Positions 42,236-53,269 of a DNA stretch of 64,000 nucleotides are shown one piece after another. Numbering within the stretch: the first letter of the stretch is position 1; each line of letters begins with the position of its first letter. The stretch covers positions 230,052,153 through 230,116,152 of the forward strand of contig BTPG01000004.1 of the NCBI GenBank assembly GCA_036245525.1, read 5' to 3'. A program made the translations under genes and the position numbers. The DNA is from Semisulcospira habei (lineage: Eukaryota > Mollusca > Gastropoda > Semisulcospiridae). Under the pieces are notes generated by a model. That model was given only the letters and a program-made list of their open reading frames with translations, made no database searches and was not told the origin of the DNA.

Positions 42236-44950
42236 CTTGTGAGTGCTTTGACCTTCAATACTCTCCTGAGAAAATGCAAACAATAAAGCTGACCACAGAC
42301 AACAGACGGTAGATGTCAGATGGACAGTTGACTCACTGCAAACTCACTTTTGATATCGCACACAAGCCAAAAAACAACAAACAAAAAAAGACCACAAAGA
42401 AAACAAGAAAGGCAAAGCCCTTATGGCTCACATGTATGACTGATCCACACATGTCTAACAATAGGTAAAAGGATGGCTTCGGCACTAACAAAATCCATGT
42501 TTTCTCAAATTAATCAGTTTTCACACATCTGAGAAACCCCCGTGACCCTTGACCTTTGTGATGAGTCGACTAAATTAGGATAATAATAATAATACTGGAT
42601 ATTATATTGGCGCTTTACCCAATTCTGCGAATCGCCTCAAAGCCCCGCGAACTGAACCCAACACGCACGCTCACGTGACACACACACATACACTCTGAAG
42701 ACAAACACAGTACAAGACAAACACAGGACATTCACGTGGTGCGAAGGGTCAGCTCAGCTACTGAAAGTTTCGGAAATTTTGATCACTTGTATTTTAAATT
42801 TTATAAAGTGGCCTGAAACTGGTACCACAGTGGAGGGGGAGGAAGAGCCGGAGTACCCGGAGAAAGAATCCCCGACGGTCTGCCCAAATTAATGGCGACA
42901 CTTACTAGAGGAGAAAAGTCCGACGCCGGAACCCGGGATCGAACCTTGCTCCTTTAGCATTGGTGGCAGGCGACTTAACCACTGCACCACGGATACATAG
43001 AAAGGTCTTATCATCAGCTGCCTTTGTGCCAAATTTGATTGAAAAGTTTGCAAAAATGTTGATAACTGCAATTATAGGCATTTTATACAGATTTGTTGAC
43101 CTCTTGTGACCCTTGACCTTTTCCAAGGGGTCATCCAAATTAGTATGCATAGATAGGTCTTACCATCAGGTATATCTGTAGCAAGTTTGGGTTTGAAGTT
43201 GTGAATAGTATTTGAGACAAAAAAGGCAAAGCCATTATGGCTCACATGTATGACATTTACGTTATGTGTGACTTGTGACAATAAGTAAAGGGCTGGCCTT
43301 TGCACCAGCAAACTCCATGATTTCTCAAAATGTGAGCATCCCCCCAACACCCCCCCCCCCCCCCATGACCCTTGACCTTTGCGAAGAGTCGACTAAATTA
43401 GTATGCATAGGAAGGTCTTATCACCAGCTATCTTTGTACCAAATTTGATTAAAAAATTTGCAAAAATGTTGATGCCTACAATTTTTTTTTAAAATTGCAT
43501 TTTACACACACTTGCTGGCCTCTTGTGACCTTTGACTTTTCCAAGGGGTCATCCAAATTAGTATGCATAGATAGCTCTATCAGGTATCTCTGTACCAAAT
43601 TTGGGTTTGAAATTGTGAATAGTATTTGAGAACAAACATCTTTTGTCAAAATATGGCTATCTTGGACCTATTTTCTGAGCTCTTGTGACCTTGAGCTTTT
43701 AGAGGGATCAACCAAATTAGTATGCACAGAAAGGTCTTACCATCAGGTATCTCTGTAGTAAGTTTGGGTTTGAAGTTGTGAATAGTAATTGAGAAAAAAA
43801 ATCTTTTGTCAAAGTATGGCTATTTTGGACCTATTTCCTGAGCTCTTGTGACCTTTGACCTTTCTGAGGGGTCATTCAAATTAGTATGCATAGATAGGTC
43901 TTACCATCAGGTATCTCTGTACCAAATTTAGGTTTGCAGTTGTGAATAGTATTTGAGAAAAAAACATCTTTTGTCAAAATATGGCTATTTTGGACCTATT
44001 TCCTGTGCTCTTGAGACCCTTGACCTTCCTGAGGGATCAACCAAATTAGTATGCATAGAAAGGTCTTACCACCAGGTATCTTCATACCAAGTTTGGGTTT
44101 GAAGTTGTGAATAGTATTTAAAAAAAAAAAAATTATGTCAAAATATAGCTATTTTTTGGGACTATTCCCTCATCCTCCGTGACCTTGACCTTTGTGAGAG
44201 GTCACTCAAATTGGTATGTTTAGAAAGGTCTTGCCACAAAGTATCCCTGGGCCAAGTTTGAAGACTGTGGCTTGAATAATAGTCTCCGGGAAATGCCAAC
44301 GTTAAAGTTTACCACAGACGATGGCTGACGAACGACCACTGGCCCAGAACACAGACTCACTTTTGCTTCGCACATGAGCCCAAAAATTTTTTGGGGTCAA
44401 AATATGGCTATTTTTCACCTATTTCCTGAGCTCTTCTGACCCTTGACCTGTCCTGTGGGGTCATCCAAATTAATATGCATAGATAAGTCTTACCATCAGG
44501 TATCTCTGTAGCAAGTTTGGTTATGGAGTTCTGAATAGTAATTGAGAAAAAAACATTTCTTGTCAAAATATGCCTTTTTTTAAAAACCTATTTCCGGAGC
44601 TTTAGTGACCCTTCCAAGGGATCAACCAAATTAGCATGCATAGAAAGGTCTTACCATCAGGTATCTTTGTACCATGTTTGGGTTTGAAGTTGCGAATAGT
44701 ATTTAATTTTAAAAAAACTATGTCCCAAAATAGCTATTTTTGATATATTTCCTGATCCCCTGAACCTTGACCTTTGTGAGAGGTCATTGAAACTGGTATG
44801 TTTAGAAAGGTCTTTGCCACAAAGTATCCTTGTGCCAAGTTTGAAGAGTGTAGCTTGAATAGTCTCTGAGAAAATGCCAACATTAAATTTACCACAGAGG
44901 ACAGAAGACGGACGACCACTGGCCCAGAACATACTCACTTTTGCTTCGCA
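42236..44950 (+). repeat. tandem repeat family D with DR1-like sites
   Basis: About a dozen units of roughly 165 bp. Each contains TGACC(C/T)TTGACCTTT, a GGGGTCATCCAAATTAGTAT phrase, GGTCTTACCATCAGGTATCT and GAATAGTATTTGAGAAAAA. Two units have an extra ending (GACGACCACTGGCCCAGAAC). No coding potential. A SINE interrupts one unit at 42576-42988. Confidence 0.85.
42576..42988 (-). mobile_element. tRNA-derived SINE, family A, copy 2
   Basis: Minus strand: A-box-like TGGTGCAGTGGTTAAG, B-box-like GGTTCGATCCC, conserved body and (TTA)n tail. The uninterrupted sibling repeat at 25090-25110 (TTAGGATACATAGG) shows the insertion point within GGATA. Confidence 0.85.
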
Positions 44951-45068
44951 TGTGTGTCAAAAACCATGCACATGCAAAAACCAAAACAACATATAGGCTG
45001 TAAGTAAGTAAAAGTAAGTGTTTGTATAAAGAGATTTGCTGTATACATAAGTGCGTATGTACTATTAC

Positions 45069-45159
45069 CATATTCTTGTTTTATGCAAGTCTCATCTTCC
45101 TCTGACACAGCAATCTCTATCTTCACATCTGCTGTCGCCAACAGGTCATGTGACTCCAT
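45069..45159 (-). CDS. possible first coding exon of the zinc-finger gene
   Basis: ATG at 45159-45157 opens a 30-codon acidic frame, MESHDLLATADVKIEI then SEEDETCIKQEY, with two sumoylation-type motifs (VKIE, IKQE). A GTAATA donor-like site follows at 45068. The exon would end one base into a codon; the zinc-finger exon at 22480 begins with two bases of a codon (AA-GAG-GAA), so the join would be in phase and give a Glu-rich junction. The intron would be about 22.6 kb, filled with transposons. Similar short acidic first exons are common in invertebrate C2H2 genes. Inference: the two exons are not proven to be one transcript, and other exons may lie between. Confidence 0.4.
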
Positions 45160-45489
45160 TTTGTGTCCACACAAGTGTCCAGAAGCCCTCAGTTCAGCTC
45201 AAATCAAGGTGCCTGGTCAACACAAAACACAACACTAGTAGTAGTACATCACACAGGACGGAAATGCAACATGTAATAAATACAAGAGCTTTATGCAACC
45301 AAGTTTCATATGAATCCTCCAGTACAAGATGACAAGCACAGTCGCATCACATCCCCAGTTTCAAATGACCTTTAATAGTTTACCTTTAAACTTTAGCCCC
45401 CAGCTGCCCCTATAATGAAGTCACACAGTTCCATGATACTTAATACATACAATACCACAATCATCTGTTGTAAACACACACAAAATTGC
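45160..45489. other. no recognised feature
   Basis: Would be promoter or 5' UTR if the exon at 45069-45159 is real. No TATA or CpG-rich block stands out. Confidence 0.35.
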
Positions 45490-45660
45490 ACGTTTAGGGC
45501 TTAACATCTTTTGTCCACCACGAAGATGTTTTTTTAAAAACAGGGCACTGAATAGGGTCTGAACAAATTTTTACGCCAGCTGGATACGAACCCGCGACAT
45601 CCTGGACAAGAGGAGAACACTCTACCACTGAGCCACCCAGCTCCCCCTGTTGTCAACAGT
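45490..45660 (-). mobile_element. tRNA-headed SINE, family B
   Basis: Minus strand: TGGCTCAGTGGTAGAG (A box) and GGTTCGTATCC (B box) 40-50 bases apart, then a body with AAAATTTGTTCAGACC and CTTCGTGGTGGACAAAAG that recurs at 8478-8572. The acceptor stem does not pair, so it is not a functional tRNA gene. Confidence 0.7.
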
Positions 45661-45722
45661 TTCAATAAGTTTCAACAGTTTAACTCATTTAGCCCCAGCA
45701 CCCTGCAGCAGGAGACAGATTG

Positions 45723-45800
45723 AACATGATAATTAAAGGGTAGGGCCAGATGAGCTTGGTGCCAAGCTCATCTGTCACTACCCTTGAATTATCATGATCA
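45723..45800. repeat. family P fold-back, copy P7
   Basis: Arms ATGATAATTAAAGGGTAGGG + CCAGATGAGCTTGG and CCAAGCTCATCTG + TCACTACCCTTGAATTATCAT. The arm centre GATGAG/CTCATC differs from other copies on both sides. Confidence 0.9.
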
Positions 45801-46080
45801 ATCCATCTACTAAAACTGGTAGTGGTACATAGTCACGGACAACACCTCCAAAAGTTTGGAAATGATCATGATCAATCCATCTACTACAACTGGTACATAG
45901 TCACTGACAACGCCTCCAAAAGTTTGGAAACGATCATGATCAATCCATCTACTATAACTGGTACATAGTCACTGACAACGCCTCCAAAAGTTTGGAAACG
46001 ATCATGATCAATCCATCTACTACAACTGGTACATACTACATAGCCATTGACAACACCTCCAAAAGTTTGGAAATGTGATC
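45797..46080. repeat. 68-bp tandem repeat, 4 units
   Basis: GATCATGATCAATCCATCTA + CTACAACTGGTACATAGTCA + CTGACAACGCCTCCAAAAGT + TTGGAAAC. The first unit directly continues the right arm of P7; a single unit occurs at about 2150. Confidence 0.9.
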
Positions 46081-46295
46081 GTGGGGTTAAGGGGGTTAAC
46101 TTAAAGATTCTGTTGTGAAGACGTGTTAAATGTTAACACCAGAAAATACTGATACTGCATACATTGTATGAATCTCTTATACCATCTTAGAGCTGTGTGA
46201 CTACAGTACAAAGGTGACTTGGCACAATATGCCTTCATCAACTACGTAGGATAAACAGCACACTGCAGGCAATTCATCCCACCACCTGTACTTGT

Positions 46296-46362
46296 GGATG
46301 TAACAAGATTGGGACAGCCTACAGGTGTCCCAATCTTGTGTGGGCAGCAAAGCTGTTACATC
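46296..46362. repeat. hairpin
   Basis: ACAAGATTGGGAC (46303-46315) pairs perfectly with GTCCCAATCTTGT (46326-46338); outer GATGTAAC/GTTACATC also match. Confidence 0.7.
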
Positions 46363-46554
46363 CCTTGCAAATCTGTCACTATAGTAATGAGATGTTTTCT
46401 ACTGCACGTTTGACAACCTGGTCATCCTTCTGTAGTTACAGAGGGAAAGTGGGGGAGAGGCTCATCACAGGTCGCTGGAGATGGCTTGCTTTTATCATTT
46501 TATTACAACAGGCTTTCCACTAGGATTTTAAATTGTCTGTCATCAGGACAGACA

Positions 46555-46640
46555 GCACAACAAAAACATCCATCCAAGCCACTCTACAGTCCGTAAACAC
46601 AACAAAAACATCCATCCAAGCCACTCTACAGTCCGTAAAC
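46555..46640. repeat. 43-bp tandem duplication
   Basis: ACAACAAAAACATCCATCCA + AGCCACTCTACAGTCCGTAA + AC occurs twice. Confidence 0.9.
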
Positions 46641-46795
46641 ACAACCAGGATATGTACATCGGTACTGAATGCAACCAACAAGATTACAAGGCAGTTGGGT
46701 GTGGTGGGGTGAGGTTGGTGTCGTCACATAACCTCCAAAACTTTATCATAGATTTGTGAACATTTCACTGGCCTGTGTGTTCCTAACCCTTTCGA

Positions 46796-46974
46796 TGTCA
46801 GCAGTGGCTTTAGTCGCGATGTTCTAGTCCTGCATGAATCATTGTGACTAACAAGGCTACCGACACCCAAAGAACTAAATGATTGAATGTCAGCAACAGC
46901 TTTAGTCGCGATGTTCTAGTCCTGCAGGAATCATTGCAACTAACACGGCTACCAACACCCAAAGAGCTTCCATA
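46796..46974. repeat. about 99-bp tandem duplication
   Basis: GGCTTTAGTCGCGATGTTCT + AGTCCTGCATGAATCATTG occurs at 46806 and 46901 with a few changes. Confidence 0.85.
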
Positions 46975-48280
46975 TTTGTCTACCATATTGAAAATACAGT
47001 AGACTTTGAAATGGGGCTGGTCGAAGCGTGTTCACATAACATCATGAGTGGGCGGGCCCCAAGTTATGGCAAAGAACTAACAAGATAAAAATGACATCAC
47101 ATCTAGCTAAGCAAACCTAATGGGAAGAAAGTACTTTCGGCACCAAGCACAGTGTGTGTGTTTGTGACAGTGACTAAAGCTCATGTTTGTGGGCGGACAA
47201 GCTAGAAATTTTAGAATATTTTCTCTATTAAGATTTTCTCAAGGTAGTCTTGGGAAATGGTCTTTCCACGAAAACCGGTTGATCCGCATTTTACTCGGTC
47301 ATTTTTTTTCTCATTTTTACTAGATATTTTGAATACAGTTAATAATAATAATAGTAATAATAATAATAATGAGTATTTATACTGCACCAACTTCCCAGAA
47401 TCGGCGCTAAGTGTGTTACAAAAGTTATACTACGCTATACACATGTATACACAATCACACACTACCTTTATACGAGTTTAAACTATACACACACAAACTA
47501 AAGCCTAAAAACCATCCCCCAAGTCAAAGGCATTTTGATGATGCTGATGTGCCACCACGATGGTGCTAGACCCTGTAGATAACAAAGGGAAGACCTAAGA
47601 TCAAGGGTGTATGAGGATGAAATGAGCTAATGATAATTCAGTAAGATTTCTATTTGTACGACAACTTACATGTATTCACTGATGTCTATATATATAACTT
47701 CGTAAGCGCGGTTGTTAAATTTGACCAGATGCAATTTTTTCCGAAGCTTCTAATGAAGGGACATTACCCAGTTGGCTGACGATCAACTCGCCCCAAAACT
47801 AACTCGCCCTATTTAAGGTCAACTACCAATCGAAGGTAGCGGTCCCTCTGACCCACTCGCATAGACTTTTATTGCTTGCACGGCCTTGGCCGCCGGCTAT
47901 TATAACTTCTTATATCTCCTCCCTCTCCCCTATCTCCCCTTTCAAATAACTTATTAAACTTGCTAGTCCTCCATAACCTAGTAGGTCGTAGGGACAATAA
48001 GCCAGATTCAGTCAGGTAGCAGTCAACTCGCCCTAACAGTTTTATACAATTTTGGGGTCTAGCCTCCGACCCTCTTATCTTCTTATGCCTGCGAACATAT
48101 TGTACAGTTTACATACCGATAATTTATTAGATCACTGTGATGCAATGGGTGTCTGACAACTTGTTGAACAACAACTTGTCAATGAAAAGTCAGCATTAAA
48201 ACAATTCAGCGAATAAAAACTCATCGCCTTGACAACTCGTCCAAAAAAATAAAAAAAATAAAAATCTGATGTGACAACTG
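46975..48280. other. no gene; (AAT)n and CR1-type 3' end fragment
   Basis: (AAT)n at 47339-47372 leads into GAGTATTTATACTGCACC ... CGGCGCTAAG, similar to 3' ends of CR1-type elements or SINEs. CAACTCGCC phrases recur at 47786-48040 and CAACTTGT/CAACTCGT phrases at 48150-48245. The rest is unrecognised. Confidence 0.4.
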
Positions 48281-48420
48281 GTGAAATATGATTTTTTCCA
48301 GTATTCATTTTGGAATTATTCTCATTTTGTGTTTATTAAATGGAATAAGTGTAAACATTAAACTGCTGAATATAGCAATCACAAGCTGTGTGGGTCAGTG
48401 TCAGTGTGTGCGCACTGTGT

Positions 48421-48490
48421 GTGAGAGAGAGAGAGAGAGAGAATGTGTGTGCCAGTGTGTGTGCGTGCGTGTGTGTGTGTGTGTGTGTGC

Positions 48491-48573
<83 letters not shown>

Positions 48574-48575
48574 TG
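48421..48575. repeat. (GA)n and (TG)n microsatellites
   Basis: Short (GA)n at 48421-48442, then a long (TG)n with a few CA/GC interruptions. Frames through it are artefacts. Confidence 0.95.
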
Positions 48576-48599
48576 TCAGTGTGTGTTGGTTCATGATGC

Positions 48600-48890
48600 A
48601 AACATTAAACCTGCAACCTAGTGGAAACAGCTCTAGACAGACATCGGAGGCGTACCCTCACAAGAGATGCAAAAACATCCCTGGAAGAGGCACGCCAGAA
48701 CCAGATGCAGGCCGCCAGAGAGCGCCGCCATAGAGCAGCGTTATCCATACTTCAGAAACTGACTTCCAGTGCCCGGTCTGCTCGCGACTCTACAAGTCCA
48801 GACTGAGACTCCAGAGCCATTCCCGCAACCATAGATACCTGCACAGTTACGTCCTCCTCGAAAACTTGAGAGACTACCACCACTAATCCC
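48600..48890 (+). mobile_element. LINE C-terminal fragment with C2H2 finger
   Basis: METALDRHRRRTLTRDAK, RQNQMQAARERRHRAAL then, one frame over, FQCPVCSRLYKSRLRLQSHS + RNH. This parallels the C-terminal finger of LINE family X (CSHCGRTCLSRIGLRSHEQAC) but is a different subfamily. It begins right after a (TG)n tract. Confidence 0.65.
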
Positions 48891-49670
48891 TCCAGAGGCA
48901 AACTGAGTAACAGTTTGTTCATGTGTGTGTAGTTTAAACTATATAACCAAGTTTAAACTATATGTGATATATTTTCTTAAGAGTTTGCTGCAGTTTGATT
49001 TATATGTCTGTGAAACCAACGACAAATTTCCAGTGTTGACAATAGTGTATGAATTGTGACGAGTGAAATTATTGGAAGCTCACACAGAAGGGACTTTTTT
49101 GTTGTTGCATGGTTCATCCTATTTTGATTGCTTCAGTTCTGTCACTTGCACACCCCTTGGACTGAGTCTTCCGCTTGACCCATCCATACGCCAGTGCCCA
49201 AAGTCTTTATGGCAGACATCAGCTGTCGTCGGCCTGCGCCACACGGCTGTGCGCGGGCCAATGGCGGCCGACGTCAGCCTGATGACCATTTGTGCATTGG
49301 TATATTGCCACTTGTGTGTCTGCTGCCTTTGTATCTTTGCCTGCTCTGTGGAGCGGGTTGGGTTTACATTGCCCTGAAGTCGGCTTTGACCTGCTCTGTG
49401 GAGCGGGTTGCTTGGGTTTACTATTGCCCTGAGGTCAGCTTTGACTTGCTCTGTTGAGCGGGTTGGGTTTACTATTGCCCTGAAGTCGGCTTTGACCTGC
49501 TCAGTTTTCTGTCTTGTCTGCAGGGGAGGAAGGTTCTGCATGCACCACACTACTTCGATGAGCGTGTCCGTGCTTGTTCCCAGTTGTGCTTCACGTGTGA
49601 CAGCTGTAGATGCAAAGTGACTGCTAATAAGATTGTGCACAGACAGTAATGGGGCAGTTCCACTGACAAG
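48891..49670 (+). repeat. duplicated locus, copy B (short array form)
   Basis: Matches 3063-5066 on both flanks (see copy A), with only three to four 51/55-bp units at 49340-49505. The frame after TCTGCAG stays open to a TAA at about 49650 in both copies. Confidence 0.85.
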
Positions 49671-49894
49671 AGGCGAAGTACATTGTTGGATTCATTAAGG
49701 ACATGAAGGTCGGGAGACTGACACTGAATACATTTTACAAAGCTAACCAAAAGAAAAAAGAAAAAGCCATAACCTTGCCTTTGGGAGGTAGCCTCTTGAT
49801 TCTCTGTGACACTGTTTTATTAGGGCCATCATTATGTGTGCAGTTTGAGCTAAATTGGTCAATGTGGTTTCCTAAACAAATAAATCCACAATAC

Positions 49895-50079
<185 letters not shown>

Positions 50080-50154
50080 GAGGGCAGGGGGTAACTGATG
50101 CAAGCGATTTGTCGTCTGAAGTCATTCAGCCCCAACTCCACACAGCAAGATATG

Positions 50155-50250
50155 GATCTACCATGATAGTTCAAGGGTGGTGCCAGGATAGCTTGGCGCC
50201 CATGGGCGCCAAGCTATCCTGGCACCACCCTTGAACTATCATGGTCGATC
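50155..50250. repeat. family P fold-back, copy P8, near-perfect 96-bp palindrome
   Basis: By eye, 47 of 48 arm positions pair. The left arm starts GATCTACCATGATAGTTCAA and the right arm ends TTGAACTATCATGGTCGATC; the centre is GGCGCCCATGGGCGCC with no loop. The only mismatch is the fifth base. Confidence 0.97.
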
Positions 50251-50445
50251 TGTCTCTATAATTGTAATGCAGTCTTCAGAAGACTCCAAAATGTCCTAGG
50301 TTAATTCGTACACGGGCTACAATGGGTTATACACTCTCGCCTAGGGCTAAAGTTAAATAGACTGCGAAGATATTCGGGGGCTTGGTTATAAAATATTAAA
50401 CGATGCACTTGTTTAGTCTGAGTTGTTCCGGTAGTGGAAGTAGGT

Positions 50446-50448
<3 letters not shown>

Positions 50449-50498
<50 letters not shown>

Positions 50499-50698
50499 AT
50501 TACTTTGATTTATTTACTTTATTTTCCAAGGAAAGAGGTTTTAGGCGCACAGGCCCACCATTACAAACCTGTCATTGATATAACTAATGTACATAATCAA
50601 GACAACACGATACGAAACAACGTATTGAACGTGAAGAAGTCTGAAAAGCGCGCGCGCGCGCACACACTACACACACACACATTATTAGAGAGAGAGAG

Positions 50699-50734
<36 letters not shown>

Positions 50735-50735
50735 G

Positions 50736-50820
<85 letters not shown>

Positions 50821-50826
50821 ATATAC
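50449..50826. repeat. (GA)n and (AT)n microsatellites
   Basis: (GA)n at 50449-50494 and 50701-50732, (CG/CA)n at 50648-50680, (AT)n at 50739-50824, directly outside the large inverted repeat. Confidence 0.9.
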
Positions 50827-50842
50827 AGACAAGATTTGTAGC

Positions 50843-52978
50843 AGACAAGTTTCTTTGCATTTCAATGTGATCAGCATGTGAGAGAGTTATCATGTGCCGT
50901 AATTCAGTATAACAAAACCATGACACAAGATATCACTTTTGCAGGGGGGGGGGGGGGGGGGGGGAAGAAATACAAAGAAAATGTACTTACAGACACTGAG
51001 TATGCAGACTATTGTGCTGGCTGGCTCACACATTGAAACGAGTGCTATCATCCGGTGCTGTTTTAGATGTGATGGCCTGGACTAGAATAATCATCTGATG
51101 TTTGTAAGATCAGCAGCAAACATAACTAAACACTAATACGTACGCATTGAAATTTACAATATATTTCTAATTTGCTCTGTGTTGAAAAATCATTGTAATC
51201 AACGTTTCTTGCAAGAAAGTCTCATACCTCATGCCATCACAACACGGATTTTTACATGGCAGGGATGCAGCATACCATTACACCGCCGGCGGGGTTAAGA
51301 GGTGATGACAGATACAAAACAGTAACTGAGTCAATGCATCGGCGCGTAGGCTGGCACTATTAACGCGTAGATATGGAAACCCAGTGCTGCCACTCTTACA
51401 GTTATTGACAATTTTAATCGACCACTGACCTTCTCATAAACGTCTGACAACGTGTTTCTGACGCGCAGGGTAATCATCTAAATTATCTTTATTAGTGGAC
51501 AAAGTGGCAAGTCTCTACTCTCCAGCGAACAATCATGTTCCTTGTAACTGCTGAAATTCACTGCAAACCACAATAAGCACATCTCCCTCCCCCTCCCCCA
51601 CTCAGCCTGGAAATCAAATTGTGTGAACTGAAAAAGCAAAACTTAGGCACAGATTCTCATGGGTCACGGTCCTGTAATTTCCATGACGGGCTCCTGTGGA
51701 TCTATGCCTTTTCTCATCAGTAGAAAGGGCCACTATCACACTGAATTATACACACTCACTGATACGCACCTTCTGTCTGGAATAAACATAGATCCTCATG
51801 GCGCCCGCAGATGCGAAAGCTAATGAGAATCATGCCTCTTGCCTGGCTCTCTCTATGCTGGTCCTTACATACAAGAAGATACGCGAGCTGATTCACTGAC
51901 TGCCTTCACGTGTATTAGATGCGTTGACAGCAATTATAAACAAACTGCTCTGCTGGAAAAAGGGGACAGAAACAGAGCTCATATTCCAGCAAATCAAAAT
52001 GATTAGGCTTTCTGGAGTCTGAGTTAGAACTGTGTCAGTATATATTTTAAATTTGTAAGCTGGCTTTTAAATTTCTGAGTTTTCAGAAGTATATGTGCCT
52101 CAGCAGATTCAAGTATATTCCGTAGTGAACCCAACTCTGTCTTTACCAGAACAAAAGAGGGGGGGGGGGGAAGTGTGTTCATTTATATGGTCATTGATGT
52201 ACGATTACTGAAAAAACAAAAAAAAAGTCTTAAACTGACTGCAAACCACAATAACGCATCTCCCTCCCTTTAGTGAGCGGCCCAAGGAACACGATTGTTC
52301 GCTGGAGAGTAGAGACTTGCCACTTTGTCCACTAATAAAGATAATTTAGATGATCACCCTGCGCGTCAGAAACACGTTGTTATATGTTTATGAGAAGGTC
52401 AGTGGTCGATTAAAATTGCCAATAACTGTAAGAGTGGCAGCACTGGGCTTCATACCTACGTGTTAATAGTGTCAACCTACGCGCCGATGTTTCCTGTTTT
52501 GTTTCTGTCATCGCCTCTTAGCCCTCCGGTGGTATAATGGTATGCTGCATCCCTGCCATATAAAATCCGTGTTGTAATGGTTCGAGGTATGAGTCTTTCT
52601 TGCAAGAAACGTTGAAAACGTTTTTCAACATACAGCAAATGGGACACCCATAATGTTAATGTCAATGCACACGTATTGGTTTTTAGCTGTGTTTGCTGCA
52701 GATCTTACAAACATCAGATGATTATTCTAGTCCAGGTCATCATATCTAAAACAGCACCGGATGATAGCCGCACAACTAGCTATTGTAGACTCGTTTCGAT
52801 GTACGTACGTGCATATGTGTCGGCCCGGCCAGCGGCGGACTAGTATTATAAGTACATTTTCTTTGTATTTCTTTTTTTTTTTTTCCTGCAAAAGTGATAT
52901 CTTGTGTCATGGTGTTGTTATAATTACGGATCATTTTAACTGTCTAAAATGCTGATCACAAATACAAAGAAACTTGTC
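50843..52978. repeat. large inverted repeat IR1, arms about 740 bp
   Basis: Left arm 50843-51600 and right arm 52230-52978 are inverted copies with indels. Landmarks: GACAAGTTTCTTTG / CAAAGAAACTTGTC at the outer edge, ACACAAGATATCACTTTTGC inside, ATCATCTGATGTTTGTAAGA, TTTCTTGCAAGAAA. A G-run in the left arm (50945) faces a T-run in the right (52868). Spacer 51601-52229. Both arms hold a tRNA-Gly-like relic (52521-52595: TGGTATAATGGTATG, CCTGCCAT, GGTTCGAGG). No transposase in the arms. Confidence 0.85.
51440..52045 (+). repeat. direct repeat S, left copy
   Basis: Matches 56165-56752 in the same orientation: CCACTCAGCCTGGAAAT, GAACTGAAAAAGCAAAACTT, CATGGCGCCCGCAGATGCGA and, at the end, GAGTCTGAGTTAGAACTGT. 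The two copies bracket the coding region 53270-55375. Confidence 0.85.
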
Positions 52979-53269
52979 CGCTCCAGAATACTTCAAACCG
53001 CAACACAAAGAAACCGTGTCAAAATGCTTTCTGTTTGTACGTCTGATTCAGTTTGAACTTGAATGACAATAACAAGAATTTTCAAACGATATTATGTTTA
53101 GTTTTCGCTAATTTTTTCTCAATTAAAATTGGTCGAATTAGACAGGTTTTTGTATGGAGTACACGCACGCCTGAATAAGTGAAAAGTATGGAAAGCCACA
53201 CTGATCATAATCGCATCTAAATAGACTAGTTGGTTTCTATCGCAGAGTTTGGTCGACACTCTATGAAAG

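Noticed and set aside
45590..45660. A functional tRNA gene on the minus strand
   Set aside because: A and B boxes are present, but the acceptor stem does not pair and a SINE body follows.
49119..49640. 173-codon minus-strand frame
   Set aside because: Runs through the 51/55-bp array and flanks; the equivalent frame in copy A is broken much earlier, so it is not conserved.
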